A stretch of 64,000 bases of DNA from Ovis canadensis (Eukaryota > Chordata > Mammalia > Artiodactyla > Bovidae). The stretch lies in assembly GCF_042477335.2 (NCBI RefSeq), contig NC_091255.1:48028501-48092500 (forward strand), in the 5' to 3' direction. Both the position numbers and the translations under genes were made by a program. The notes beneath the pieces were generated by a model. The model worked only from the letters and a program-made list of their open reading frames with translations, made no database searches and had not been told where the DNA came from. Of the stretch, positions 42,601 through 64,000 are shown in pieces (positions within the stretch are counted from its first letter, which is position 1; each line of letters begins with the position of its first letter).

Positions 42601-45336
42601 CAACCTTGTGGAACTGGAACGGTTACTATCCCCATTTACAAACTAGGAGATTGAAGGTTGGTGAGGTGATGTGGTGTATCTTGCCCTCAGCCATACAGCC
42701 TAAGAGTGGTAGCACTGGAGCCTGAAATCAGCTCTCACTCCAGGAATGAAACCACTGGATTCTGCTGCTGCCAGAGTGAGAAAGTAAGGCCCCCAGAGAC
42801 AAAGAGCTTACCCCATCCGATGCATCACACAGAAAGCTGCCAGCAAGCAAAAAAAGCTGCCAGGAAGTATTCAAAAATTTTAACAGGCATTTTGCTGCAT
42901 TAAGTATTCAACACATCTGAATCAGCTCTTGTTTAATTTTTTATTTTTCACAACTCATGAGATCATTTTTTTTTTTAATTCTTTGGTCAACTTGCACGGC
43001 ATGTGGGCTCTTAGTTCCCCAACCAGGGATCAAACCCATACCCACTGCAGTAGAAGCACAGAGTCTTAAACACTGGACCACTAGGGAAGTCCCAGAGAGG
43101 TCATTATTACAGTTTCCATCTGACAATGGGGGAACCAAGGCTCAGAGAGGTTAAGTGGCTGGCTAATAACACACAGCCCCTCCAGCCCAGGCCGCCTCCT
43201 CACCTCAGTGTTGGAGTAGTATGTGTTCCAGGTGGAGCGCAGAGACTCCTGTCCTCCTATGTCCCACATGAGGAAGTGGATCTTTTGCAGAACAATCTCT
43301 TCCACGTTGCTACCAATGGTGGGACATGTATGGACCACCTCATTTGTCAGGCTAGGGAGGTACGAGAGGGCACCAACCATTCAGCCCAGCCCACTGTCAG
43401 CTCTGGCCCCCACCTTAAGTCAGGCTGAATCGAACTCAGAGCAACTCAGCCCAGGCTGACAGAGTCTCTGCTGGGGATGAGGGAATGCAGACAGGAGTGA
43501 GATCAAGTCCTGCTTGACTTGGACCCCAGAGAGGGGAGACTCATTAGAACAGTCTCCCCCAACTTTAATATGCAGCTGAATCTTGCTAAATGGCAGATTC
43601 TGATCCAGAGGGTCTGGACTGGGGCCCAACATTTTGCATCTCTAACAAGCTTCCAGCTGATGTCAGTGCTGCCAGTCTGTGGACCACAGTTCGAGTAGCA
43701 AGTGATTGAAAAAAGGAGACAGACATAAGTGGGGGCCTTCAGAGAGGGGCTTTGTTTAAAGTGAGTTAGAAAAAAACACATGTTTTTATATGTAGGAAAT
43801 ACCTGTGGAAAACCTGGGACATAAAACTGGAAGTTAGGGGTGAGAGGGAACTTTACTATATATATGCTCATATTGTTTGAATTTCTCTTTTCTTCTAACT
43901 TCTCTTTTCTTCAGGAAAAATTATATTTTTTCAGGGAGAATTTTCCTAAGTAAATACTCAGGAAGTTCCAAACAGGAGAGATGCCATCCAGAGAGTAAAT
44001 ATCGGGAAACGCACACGTGCCAGGCTCTGCTAGACTGGGACCTACAGAGTCCAGCCAGACCCAAAGCCGGCCCTCCCTTTTGGGTCTGAAAGTGAGTGAG
44101 TGAAGTTGCTCAGTCGTGTCCGACTCTTTGCGACCCCATGGACTGTAGCCTACCAGGCTCTTCCGTCCATGGGATTTTCCAGGCAAGAATACTGGAGTAG
44201 GTTGCCATTTCCTTCTCCAGTCTGAAAAGGGACTGAAAGGGGGAGAAAAATGAAGACACAAGGCTGGGGTGCCGGAGTGAGCAGAGACCTGACGCTAGGG
44301 GGAGCGAAGCAAGAGATCATCGGTCAGGTTTGGACAGCTTTAAGCTCACAACCGGCTTTGGCAGGGACCGCGGGTAGATGGCGGGGAGCAGTGGGGTTGC
44401 TCATACCGAGCAGGATTCGAATGCCTGACCCAGAAGCCACTGAACTGAGGGGCCCCTGTACCAGGAAGGTCACACTAGCGTTCCGCCTGTTTGTTCTCCT
44501 GGCTACAAGAGACCCAAGAAAGGGCTCCGGTCATTGGTCCAAATGCCTGTCAGTCTAGTAGGAAGGCCCAGCCCCCTCCGTATCCGAGAGTCACTTACAA
44601 CTGGTAGAGAATGGTGGTCTTCCCTGCATTGTCCAGTCCCACGATGATAACCTTGTGCTCTGGAGGTATCCAGGGGAAGGGCAAGGTCAGGGCCAAACCC
44701 GATGACCAAGGGATTGTGTGCCCCACCAGGCCTCCCAGGAAGGAGACAAGTGTTCCCAGCAAGCTGGGGGACCTCGGTCCACCGTACTACTTCTGCTCCC
44801 GCGCCCCCTGCCCCCACGAGAAACTAACAGGACAGGTTTCTTTCCCACCGGGACGGGACCCCTGAGCCACCTCGGGACAGCGGAAATGAGAGCTGAGCCC
44901 CACTGTCGCCTCTCCACATTTCCAGAAAAATGATTGTGCAAAAGTCCGGAGAGCTCAGGGCTTCTTGTTAAGAGAAGGGGTCTGAAGAAAGAGCTGAGCG
45001 TGAAGTCGCGACCGTAGGAAACCGGCGGCGGCGTTTAGCCCGAGGAAGGAGGCTCGCCGGGCCGGCCGCCCAGGGATGCATCGAAGCGCGCGACCGACGA
45101 GGGAGTGGGCGGGGAGGGGGCAGGGGAGACTTCGGAGCAGGCAGGGAGCCCCCACGCAGGATTCTTTGAGCCTGAGGTGCCCCATCGCATCTTCCCAGAC
45201 CACCCCACAGGTTGAGGGGGATGAGAGGGGGCGGGTAGCAGGTGGGAGCTGGGTCAAAGTGGTCACTTGGATGACTTATGTGCCTCTTACCCCGTTCCCT
45301 GAAGATGCTCATCAACTTGGCCATCAGTTGTCCCAT
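39573..45336 (-). CDS. ARL5C: ARL5C (ADP-ribosylation factor-like GTPase 5C), complete
   Basis: Small Arf-like GTPase of the ARL5 group, whose members act at the trans-Golgi in tethering and endosome-to-Golgi traffic. Six coding exons: 45291-45336, 44599-44659, 43204-43351, 42267-42350, 41570-41721 and 39573-39621. They sum to 540 bp, giving 179 residues and a TGA, the standard ARL5 length. Gly2 (MGQLM) is a likely myristoylation site. G1 is GLDNAGKT (23-30), switch I threonine lies in CPTIGSN (45-51), G3 is DIGGQ (66-70), G4 is NKQD (125-128) and G5 is CCALTGEG (157-164). The C terminus reads [11 protein letters not shown]. No internal stop and all splice sites canonical. Copy C rather than A or B is assigned from its position between PLXDC1 and CACNB1 and the recalled human C terminus. 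Confidence 0.95.
40380..40690 (-). mobile_element. L2 3'-end fragment
   Basis: gaaagtaagctctgtgaggg then cctagaacagtacctggcac, L2-like end. Confidence 0.45.
40698..41050. mobile_element. MER2-type (Tigger/pogo) DNA transposon
   Basis: Terminal inverted repeats cagttgtttctctgtatcc and ggatatggaggaacaactg are imperfect mirror copies. TA duplications flank at 40696-40697 and 41051-41052. About 353 bp, non-autonomous, in ARL5C intron 5. Confidence 0.88.
41150..41445 (-). mobile_element. L2 3'-end fragment
   Basis: ctcaggtctcagtttagaag then ggagaacagagacactgtct. Confidence 0.5.
41570..41721 (-). CDS. ARL5C: ARL5C coding exon 5 (NKQD)
   Basis: 152 bp, phase 0 in, 2 out. Acceptor ccacag|GCTCTA, donor GGGGAAGG|gttagt. 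Encodes [20 protein letters not shown] and onward to CCALTGE. Confidence 0.94.
41930..42085 (-). repeat. MIR SINE fragment
   Basis: gaatccttacagtgatccca then cacttggggaaactgagaat. Confidence 0.5.
42267..42350 (-). CDS. ARL5C: ARL5C coding exon 4
   Basis: 84 bp, phase 0 in and out. Acceptor ggccag|TTCATC, donor CATGAG|gtaagt. Encodes [20 protein letters not shown] then LYKMLAHE. Confidence 0.95.
42530..42725 (-). repeat. MIR SINE fragment
   Basis: gagtctcaccacaaccttgt then ccatttacaaactaggagat. Confidence 0.55.
42966..43094 (-). mobile_element. tRNA-Glu-type ruminant SINE
   Basis: cggcatgtgggctcttagtt ... ggaccactagggaagtccca. In ARL5C intron 3, about 110 bp downstream of exon 3. Confidence 0.88.
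43105..43185 (-). repeat. MIR SINE fragment
   Basis: gggggaaccaaggctcagag then aggttaagtggctggct. Confidence 0.55.
43204..43351 (-). CDS. ARL5C: ARL5C coding exon 3 (switch I, G3)
   Basis: 148 bp, phase 2 in, 0 out. Acceptor ccctag|CCTGAC, donor ACTGAG|gtgag. Encodes [20 protein letters not shown], then [20 protein letters not shown] and WNTYYSNTE. Carries switch I and DIGGQ. Confidence 0.95.
43545..43705. mobile_element. MER5A DNA transposon remnant
   Basis: cattttgcatctctaacaag then cagtctgtggaccacagttc. Confidence 0.7.
44090..44222 (-). mobile_element. BovA SINE
   Basis: gttgctcagtcgtgtccgac ... ggcaagaatactggagtagg. Confidence 0.9.
44599..44659 (-). CDS. ARL5C: ARL5C coding exon 2 (P-loop)
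   Basis: 61 bp, phase 1 in, 2 out. Acceptor cctccag|AGCAC, donor CAGTT|gtaagt. Encodes [20 protein letters not shown] with the Walker A motif GLDNAGKT. Confidence 0.95.
44999..45111. promoter_or_regulatory. CpG cluster in ARL5C intron 1
   Basis: Twenty CpG dinucleotides counted in 113 bp, with a gtgggcgggg GC box at 45106-45115. Lies about 180-340 bp downstream of the annotated start exon. Confidence 0.5.
45291..45336 (-). CDS. ARL5C: ARL5C coding exon 1
   Basis: 46 bp from ATG at 45334-45336. Encodes [15 protein letters not shown] plus one base; amphipathic N-terminal helix with Gly2. Donor GAACGGG|gtaag. Confidence 0.93.
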
Positions 45337-46269
45337 GGCACGTCCTGAGTCAGACGGGGCTAGGACTCGGGGGTCTTCGGGGCCCCAGGTCGAGCCCAGG
45401 TGCGGCTCTCACAAGCTTTGCCTATGAGGTCTCTGAAGCCGCGCGAGTCTATCCCCTAAGGGGCCTGGGAATCCCCTGGGACGCTGGCCCCAGGAGGGCA
45501 ATGAGCTACCTGTCCAGAGCCCTGGAGGTGCAAGGAAAACGGGGTCCAGAATTTACATCTTCCCCCTTACCCTGAGGAAACCCTTGAATTCTCTGGGTGG
45601 ACTAGTCTCCCCTGCAGATCAGGAGACCTAGCACAGGGGCCCACTAGATGCCAGCTCTCGCTTCTCCAAGTGCCGTGTCTGGGGCACTCAAAACAAGCAA
45701 AACCCTAAGCTACCCACCTTCTGTACCTACTAGCTGTGTGAGGCAGAGAGGGCTCATGGATCCTCTCTGGGCTGGGAGAATGTTCCATCCCTCAACAGGT
45801 CTCCAGCTGTGTCATCAGTGTGGGCCTTTCGGCCTCCTTCGAGTGAGCTCCCTTAGGGAGGGCTGGGTGTCCTCTCCTTCTGCAGGCTCCTTGGTGATGG
45901 GCAACTCCTAGGAGTAAAGCAGTACTCCTCCCATGATTTGCTGGCAAACCGCCTGCTTGGACATAGCTTTCTGATTCCCAACAGTGGGCATCTGAAGATA
46001 GGGATGGAGCAAAGAGAGAGCCTTCAGCCAAGAAGAGACCCTATAAAGGGGTCCAGGATCCTGAGACCCAGCGAAGGAGAGCCCAGGCCAAGAGAGAACC
46101 AGGCTGGAGGAGACAGAGGAAGGGGGGAACTGCTTGTTGTTGTTTGTGTGTGAATTTCCTTCTTTGCATAAACTGGGGGAAACCAGAAGACAAAAGGAGA
46201 TGTGAAGAAAGCAAACCAACATCAGGCGGAGGGGGCAGTTAAGAGAGACCCATCACCACACGAGACTCA

Positions 46270-46880
46270 TCTTCCTCCAGCCCACTGCCACTGCCCACCT
46301 ACAGCCCATCAGTGCTCCTCTCCCTCAAGAGAACAACTTTTTAACTGGTCTCCCTGCCTTCCCTTTACCTAGAGCATCTGCCTCACAGCCCTATTAACCT
46401 TTCTCAAGCACAGCTCAGAGTCTGGTACTCCACAGCTCATCAACCTTCCATGGCTCCCTGTTGCCCACTGGATTCAGATCCATCTCCTCTCCTGACATTG
46501 AAGAACCCCCAAGAACAACGCCCCAGCAGCCTTTGCGGGTTATCCCCCGTGCTCTGCATCCATGGTTCTTGCCCGCACATGCCCAGCTATGATTTTGCTT
46601 CTGCGTTTCCTCCATCTGAGCGCCTTTCACCTTCTCAGAAAGGTGGGTTCCTAAATCCCTTCAAGTGCCCACTACATAAGCCACCTACTTCCCAAGCCCT
46701 GGCCTGGTTCTCCAGTCAAATGGGGCTTCCTTTCTACACTGAGATGATAACTGGTCTGTCTGCTTTCTCCAATCAACTGTGAGTCCTAGAGGGCTGGCTC
46801 TTGTCTCTCTCACCTGTGTATTCCCCACCACCCACTCTCCATCAGCCCAGAGCCTGGTGCACAGTGGGGATGTGTTGCTT
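46270..46880 (-). mobile_element. L2-like fragment
   Basis: caccttctcagaaaggtggg and ccagagcctggtgcacagtg resemble antisense L2. Confidence 0.4.
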
Positions 46881-47561
46881 TTGGACTGAAGGGCTTTAAG
46901 CTAAGTTACAGCCTGAGAAATTGTGTTTGGAGTATTTAAAAAGGAGTATGAACGGAAGTTGAAGAGGACTGAAGAAGGCTGGGTAGCTTGTGGAGAGAAG
47001 AGGGAAAAGTTCACTAAATACAGAATTTTCATCCCACCCAGAGTGGTGCCCAGAGTTAGATGGAAGGAGAATTGACTACCAGAGCCCATCTAGGCTGATT
47101 CCATTTCTGCACTAGTTAAAAATGGGCTGGGCTGCGCTGGGGTGGGGTAAGGTAGAGGCTCAGAAATGTGCTAGGGGAAGCAGCAATATTTAAAGCATTT
47201 TTACCATCTGTTTCCTGGGGGGGTTGGAGGGTGGGAAGAGGGAAGGAACCTCTTAGTGCACTCTGCCCCCACCATCAATTGCAGAATTGAAAGTGACTGT
47301 TTCTGCTCACTGGAGCACATTCAGTAAACAGACATGAGCTGCCTCTGCTGTGAGGCCCAGAGGTAGGCTCTTCAGGGGGGACTCATTCATTTATTCATTC
47401 ATTTGACAAATGTGAGTCAGGAATTAGAAACATGCCAAGCAGACAAAACAGGCCTGTCCGGGTCTTATGAAGCTTGCCATCTAGTTAGGGAGACAAATAT
47501 ACGCACCCAAAAAACAACTAAAAAAGAGACAGTGGGGGGAAGGCCTGATTTAGAAGGGAGC

Positions 47562-47667
47562 TGTTCTTGCCTGGAGGATCCCAGGGACGGGGGAGCCTGG
47601 TGGGCTGCCGTCTGTGGGGTCGCACAGAGTCAGACACGACTGAAGTGACTCAGCAGCAGTAGCAGCA
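47562..47667 (+). mobile_element. BovA2 SINE 3' part
   Basis: ttgcctggaggatcccaggg then cacagagtcagacacgactg, ending cagcagcagtagcagca. Confidence 0.9.
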
Positions 47668-48254
47668 AGGCACACTCGTCTGCTGATGTGATTACTGGGG
47701 CTAAGATGAGATTTTTCTTGAGGTTACTCAGCTGGAAACCACCCCATCTTCTACCCTGCTCCTAGGTCCTGGTGGTCACAACTCAGCTCTCATTTTTTAG
47801 CATGAGGGAAACCTTCAGCCTCTCTGACCTCAGCTCACTCTGGGGCAGAAACTACTGAAATGACAGAAGCAGTCAAGGAGGGAGGTAGGAGGTGTCCCCA
47901 GCATCTCAGTTCCTGAGTCCCTGAGGTGGCTGCGGTAGGAGAATCAGCCTCTCTGGGCCTAGTCCCAACCAACTTCATGGTCGTTGAAATCCTCACGTTG
48001 ACAACCACCAACATGCTTGTTGTGTGATGGTTGAGGGTTGGTGGTTACCAAGAGACAAGAATCTCTCTCCCCTCATCCCTCAATATCTCCAAACCACCTA
48101 GACATGCCCCTGCCTGCAAGTTCTGGGCGAATGTAATTTCAAGCAGAAGGCATACGGCGAGAAGACAGAAACATACTCAGACATCTGCTTCTTCCTGCCC
48201 CGCACCCCTCCCCTTGCAGAAACCAGGGCACTCTGGGCCAGGGGAATCAGCACA

Positions 48255-48400
48255 AGACTTGGGGGTCATGAACACCACAGAACTTGAAATCTGAAGATCT
48301 CAGTTCAAGTCCTTGCTTGATGGCTGTGTAGCTATGAACAAACTGCTTAACCTCACAGAGCTTTATCTGTAAACTGAAGCCAATGATCCCTGCCTTTGAT
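48255..48400 (+). repeat. MIR SINE
   Basis: ggctgtgtagctatgaacaa then tgcttaacctcacagagctt. Confidence 0.65.
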
Positions 48401-48639
48401 TGAAAGTACCAGGATCCACTGCAGATGGAGTTCTCTGTGGAGCCCCAGACGGAGCCTGTTTTCTGCTTTCCCTTTTGGATGTCCTCCCACAGGAGGAGCT
48501 GTCTGCGGCTCCCACTTAGGCTTGTGCCCACTTTGTCCAAAACTAATGTCTGTCTCTAACCTGGTTTTTTCACTTGCTTCCTCTATGTCTGGGAAGACCA
48601 TCACCCACAGTCATCCAAATGCCTCCCTCTCACTAGCCA

Positions 48640-49135
48640 CCTCCAATTGCTCTCCAAGAACTCTCAATCCTAAACACTATTTGTCTCTTGCAGCCACCGC
48701 CTCCTTACCTGTTCCACTGCAAACCCTCATTTCTCACCTGGAGCACTGCAGCTGTTTCCCAGCTAGGCTGCCTCAAATCTATGCTCCTATGACCCCCACT
48801 CTTCCCTTCACCTTGAGAGCCCCCTTTGCTAGTGAAGTGTCAAGAATGTGTCATGCATGTCATTTGCTTCCTCTGCCTTGAATACTTTCCCTCGTTCTCT
48901 GCAGGTTAACTCCTAACCAGCCTTCTAGACTCTGCTCAAGTCTCACCTCCTCTAGGAAGCCCTTCCTGATCTCCCTAGGTTAAGGCGGGGACTTCTCTTT
49001 CAGGTTCCCCTAAGACCCATTGCTTCCCACATCAGAGAGCTCCCTTATGAACTGTCTGCTGCTCCCATTTAAGACTTGTGCCTGGTACATAGTAGATGCT
49101 CAATAAATGTTTGCTCAATGAATAAACACAGGAAA
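48640..49135 (-). mobile_element. L2 3'-end fragment
   Basis: gactctgctcaagtctcacc, cctctaggaagcccttcctg, then agtagatgctcaataaatgt. Confidence 0.6.
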
Positions 49136-50064
49136 GAAAGATTGATTCCACTGCAATGCAAGGGGAAGAGCACCACATGGAGGCAGAATGGGTTCCAGTC
49201 CCAGCAGTGTTGGCTTTGCCATCAACTCTCTGTTGACCGTGAGCCAGTCACTCAACCTGTGGGCCTGTCCAGTTCCTCTTTCCTTGGGTTTGCTAACCCC
49301 TCATCTGGAGGGTCTGAATGTCCGTTGCCCTCTATACACACACAGACACACACATGCACACTCTGGACAGGATTATCTGGGTCTACTACCCAAAAACAAG
49401 AAGCAGGAGAGTAGAGAAATGGTTTCTGGGTGCTGTGCGAGGCAGACAAGTCCACATCCTGCCACGTGATGACAGCAGGAACTGTCACTCTCACCCGCTG
49501 ACTTTCTTCCTGGCTTTTTCTCTTTCAGTCTGGGACTGGGGGAGTTCCCAATTCCCTACCCACCCCCCACAAACAGACTTCCTTCTCTCACAAGGCTAGT
49601 TAGCCGTGACTGGGGTAGGGGTCGTTGTGGAGGCATCAGTGGAAGAAGCTGGAAGTTCAGCCCTTCCGTCCCTGAGGAACCCAGGAGCAGAAAAACACAC
49701 ATGCTTCCAAGACTGTGAGCCAGTGGCTCTGGATCTGACCCCCTGAATGACCTCCGGGACACTCCACTTCCCTCTACAGTTTCTGGTTTTCCCTGGCTCT
49801 ACTTATGGGGAGACAGGACAGGTATGGAGCTTGGGGTGGAGTGGAGCTGAGACTGGCCACGAAGCTCCTATCAGGCTTGAATATAATGTGTCAGAGTCGA
49901 AAGTCAAAGCACCATCTCTCCAGCTGAGCAAATCACTCAGGGCGCCGCTGACTCCCGCGCCCACCGCTTCACTCTCCCTCCCTGCAGGTCAGCAGCTCCC
50001 ACACACCTAGGCTGGCAACCGAGTAGCAGTGATGGGGACAAAGAAGCAGGCCTGGGAGGCGGCG

Positions 50065-51472
50065 CAAAGGACAGGACGGCGGTTTTATATGTGGCAAAAT
50101 ACTTCTAGGGTAGTACAGACGAACAGACAGACAGATGGGGGCACAGGACACCAGACAGGAAAGGGGAGGGGTTGGGCAGTGGTCTCTTCTAACGGGTAAG
50201 TGGAAGCTGCACCCCACCCCAGGTGGAGGGTGGGGTGGGACAACATTGGCACAGGAGGTGGCGAGACAGGCATGAGGTGCCCATCCCTGAGGCGGGCAGC
50301 CGGGCAGGGCCCAGTCCTCGTTGGCACAATCGGCTCTCTCTGGCCCAGCTGGGTGCTGGGGGGCAGGGCTGCTGGGCAATGGGATGCTAGGCAGAGGGAC
50401 ACTCCAGAGCAGAGGGCGTTCCAAGGCCTCTCCTGGGTGCAGTGGACATGGGTAAAGGACAGGATCACAAGAGGCAAATACAGAGCAGCAGCAGCAGCAG
50501 CCAAGCCCCCCACCCCTCCAGGGGAGATCTGATGTCCAGAGGCAACCCCTGGGGTGGTGATTAACTCTGGGGCACCAATCATTGGGCCTCTTCCCTGGGG
50601 CCTCAGGGTGAGAATGAAGGAGCAGTTTTTTTGGTTTCAAAATGAGGCGGATCAGAGTGTTCCATGGGCCCAGGTGACGACAGGATGGGGGGGCTCAGAT
50701 GCAGAGGGGCCCCCTCTTCTGATGGCAGCAGGCAAGGGATGTTGTAGGCAAAGCTCATTCCTGGGGTAGGCAAAGGCTTGAGGCATGGAGGTGGTGGGAC
50801 TGGGAGCAGTATCTGGGGTGGCCTCCTCCTCAGGGTTCTAGGTCCTGGGCAGGCACAGGGCACTGCACCTGATGCCTGCCAGCATCTGCCCAGACCACTC
50901 CAGACCACTCCGTGAGACAGCTCCCCACGGAGCTTCCAGTGCTATAGCTTTCACCTCCCAGACAATGAAGTCAGGAAGCTGCAGGCAGGTGCTGGGGGCG
51001 GGGCTCATGGTAAAGGACGCCAGATCTGGGGTTTGGGGAAGAGAGCCCTCATGTGAGAGTCTCTGGTCTCCCTCTCCAGGAAAAGCCCCTCCCCCCCCCC
51101 CATTCCCAAATACTCCAGGGTGGAAAAGAAAGGGCCATACCATTTTAGAGCCCGGAGTAGGAGTTAAGGAAGTGCACCTTTTCTCTGGGTGAAGGGAGAG
51201 AGCCCCCTGAGGTGGAGAAGGGGATACTGCAGAAAGGTGGGCATCCTCCATACATCCACAGCAGGTAGGTAAAAACCTGCCGCTGAGGCTTAAGGGAGTC
51301 CCAGGAGCTGGGTGGAAGGTTACCACCAAAGAAACCCCAATCTGAGCAAAGGCATCTGAAAGGAGGGAGACAGCGCCCCCTGGAGGCAAGATACACCTCC
51401 GTGGTGAGCCCCCCTGTCCCTCCCCTCCCTTGGGCTCAAGAGCCCTTCTTCCCACTGTGTAGCCCCTGCCCC
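50065..51472 (-). other. CACNB1: Probable CACNB1 3'UTR
   Basis: No canonical AATAAA was found on the minus strand for about 1.4 kb. A TATAAA variant hexamer lies at 50089-50084 and is the best candidate end. Includes a short CAG/CTG run near 50487-50502. The end is inferred. Confidence 0.45.
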
Positions 51473-62787
<11,315 letters not shown>

Positions 62788-64000
62788 CTGAAAATAGACA
62801 GGGCCAGCTCAGGGCCAACACCGCCTCCCCAGCTCCTGGGCCGCAGAAGGCACCAGCGTGAGACCACAAGGGCTAGGAGAAGATGGTATTAGACAGGAAG
62901 AGCCTGAGAATGAGGTCTGCAGGCCCCTGGGAAGAGTGTGGCCCTAGAAAGGGTGATAGCAACAAGCAGGGAATTATGGCAGATCCAAGGACAGCTGCTT
63001 GGGGCCCAGGGAGGGGTGGGAACCTGATAGGGTGCAGTGCAGAGGCGGAGTGCCAATGGTCAGTCTCCATTCCCTACTCCTCCTTCCCTCCCCTGCTCCC
63101 AGAACCCGCTGAGACAGACTCAGCACAGGCCCAGTGAGTCCTTCCAGGGGCCACAGCCACCAGCTTAGGTCTGAGCCCTCTGCACTGGTGGCCATGAGCA
63201 GCCTGCTCCATGTGCTAGGGCCACACAAAAATTTGCTACCTTCTGCTCAAGGGTGAGGGAAGACAGAATCCTACCTCCCCTGCCAGAAGGTGGAAAGCCC
63301 CAACCCTTAGGCTCTTATAAGATACAAAAAGGAACCCAAGGTTCCTGGGGTGGAGCAGACAGGAGAAACACATCAAGAGAAGAATACGAGCAGGCTTTCC
63401 CCTTGCATTAGGGCGGCCAACTGCCAGCATTGAGGCAGGTTCAGAATTCTGGGTGTGCCAGGAAGCTGGCCTTGACCACACAGACCATCCCAGGGCACAA
63501 GGAACTCCCTCAGCAATGCAGACACATGTGTAAGGCACACATAGCCCAGGAGGTGAATGAACATGTTCATTCATGGATATACTTGTATGTGCAACTTCAA
63601 GTCTGTTTGGGAGCGTGTGGTCTGTAGTATGTCCTGGTACATGACTGAATGCATACAGGTCCCTGTGTGTGCACACAGGGCAGAGGCAGGGGGGCACCCT
63701 CAGTGTCTGTGTCCCCAAGGGCATGTGAGGACAGGAGCCAGAAGGTGTGGATTTATTGCTACAAAGGGCCGGAGGGGATGTGATGAAAGGGTAAAACTGC
63801 AGGGGTGGGAGGGTTTTCTTCTGAAGACAGGAAAGGGTCACTTGGCCAGGAATGCCCATTAGCCTGGTATGGAGGGGACCTCGGAAAGAAAGAAGACCAG
63901 GTCCCATCTCCCCAGAGCACCCTCGTCATCAGCCAGTGCAGTGGCCCATCCATTTCCCAGCCAAATCAGGAAAATGGGAGACTCTGAGAGGAAAACCGGG
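62788..64000 (-). other. CACNB1 intron 2 (incomplete)
   Basis: No exon 2 text (serine-rich region before VRQ) found. No clear repeat recognised apart from minor low-complexity sequence. Confidence 0.6.

Larger units (their letters stand above)
45337..50064. other. Spacer between ARL5C and CACNB1
   Basis: 4.7 kb. Holds L2-like fragments (46270-46880 and 48640-49135), a BovA piece (47562-47667) and a MIR (48255-48400). No exon recognised. The ARL5C promoter should lie at its left end; no TATA box evident. Confidence 0.6.

Noticed and set aside
50487-50502. CAG/CTG run as an expandable repeat
   Set aside because: Only about five units, in untranslated sequence.
49969-50640. 223-residue minus-strand open frame near the CACNB1 3' end
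   Set aside because: Lies in the likely 3'UTR and resembles no protein.
51372-51385. Third CTCF-like motif gcgccccctggagg
   Set aside because: One mismatch at a core position and located in the CACNB1 3'UTR; too weak to list.
63236-63907. 223-residue minus-strand frame in CACNB1 intron 2
   Set aside because: No homology to beta subunits or anything recognised; not flanked by suitable splice sites.

Overview
This is mammalian, ruminant (bovid) chromosomal DNA. The repeats date and place it: tRNA-Glu-type Bov-tA SINEs, BovA2 SINEs and BovB LINEs lie beside older mammalian MIR, L2, MER5A, MER20, MER2, L1 and MaLR copies. Three intron-bearing protein genes, all on the minus strand, match by recalled protein sequence and by order the human 17q12 block PLXDC1 - ARL5C - CACNB1 (the expected cattle equivalent is chromosome 19). 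Two tRNA-Cys(GCA) genes sit between PLXDC1 and ARL5C, also as in human 17q12.

Layout. 1-35180: first seven coding exons of PLXDC1 (TEM7), with a 7.5 kb first intron and a 22.4 kb second intron that hold most of the repeats; the rest of the gene lies to the left of the window. 35160-35560: CpG island and start region of PLXDC1. 36484-37940: a strong CTCF-type motif and two identical tRNA-Cys genes. 38570-45336: complete ARL5C, six coding exons, 179 codons, all GTPase motifs present. 45337-50065: gene-free spacer. 50065-64000: CACNB1 from its 3' end back to exon 3. The exon set gives exactly 598 residues for the long beta-1b form and 523 for the skeletal beta-1a form, if the unseen exons 1-2 supply 57 residues as in human. 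Both mutually exclusive exons 7A and 7B and the alternative end of exon 13 are present.

Function. PLXDC1 is an endothelial, nidogen-related surface receptor; ARL5C is an Arf-like small GTPase of the trans-Golgi ARL5 group; CACNB1 is the cytoplasmic beta-1 subunit of voltage-gated calcium channels, essential for excitation-contraction coupling in skeletal muscle. The genes share no pathway; they are an old syntenic block.

I found no undescribed biological system. The most interesting signals are the CACNB1 splice architecture, a ruminant ARL5C that keeps motifs recalled as altered in human, a CpG patch inside ARL5C intron 1, a convergent CTCF motif pair around the PLXDC1 promoter, an inverted E-box palindrome, and several nested transposon insertions with perfect target duplications. 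Exon coordinates come from reading frames, splice dinucleotides and recalled human protein sequences; repeat boundaries are by eye, and no database was searched.
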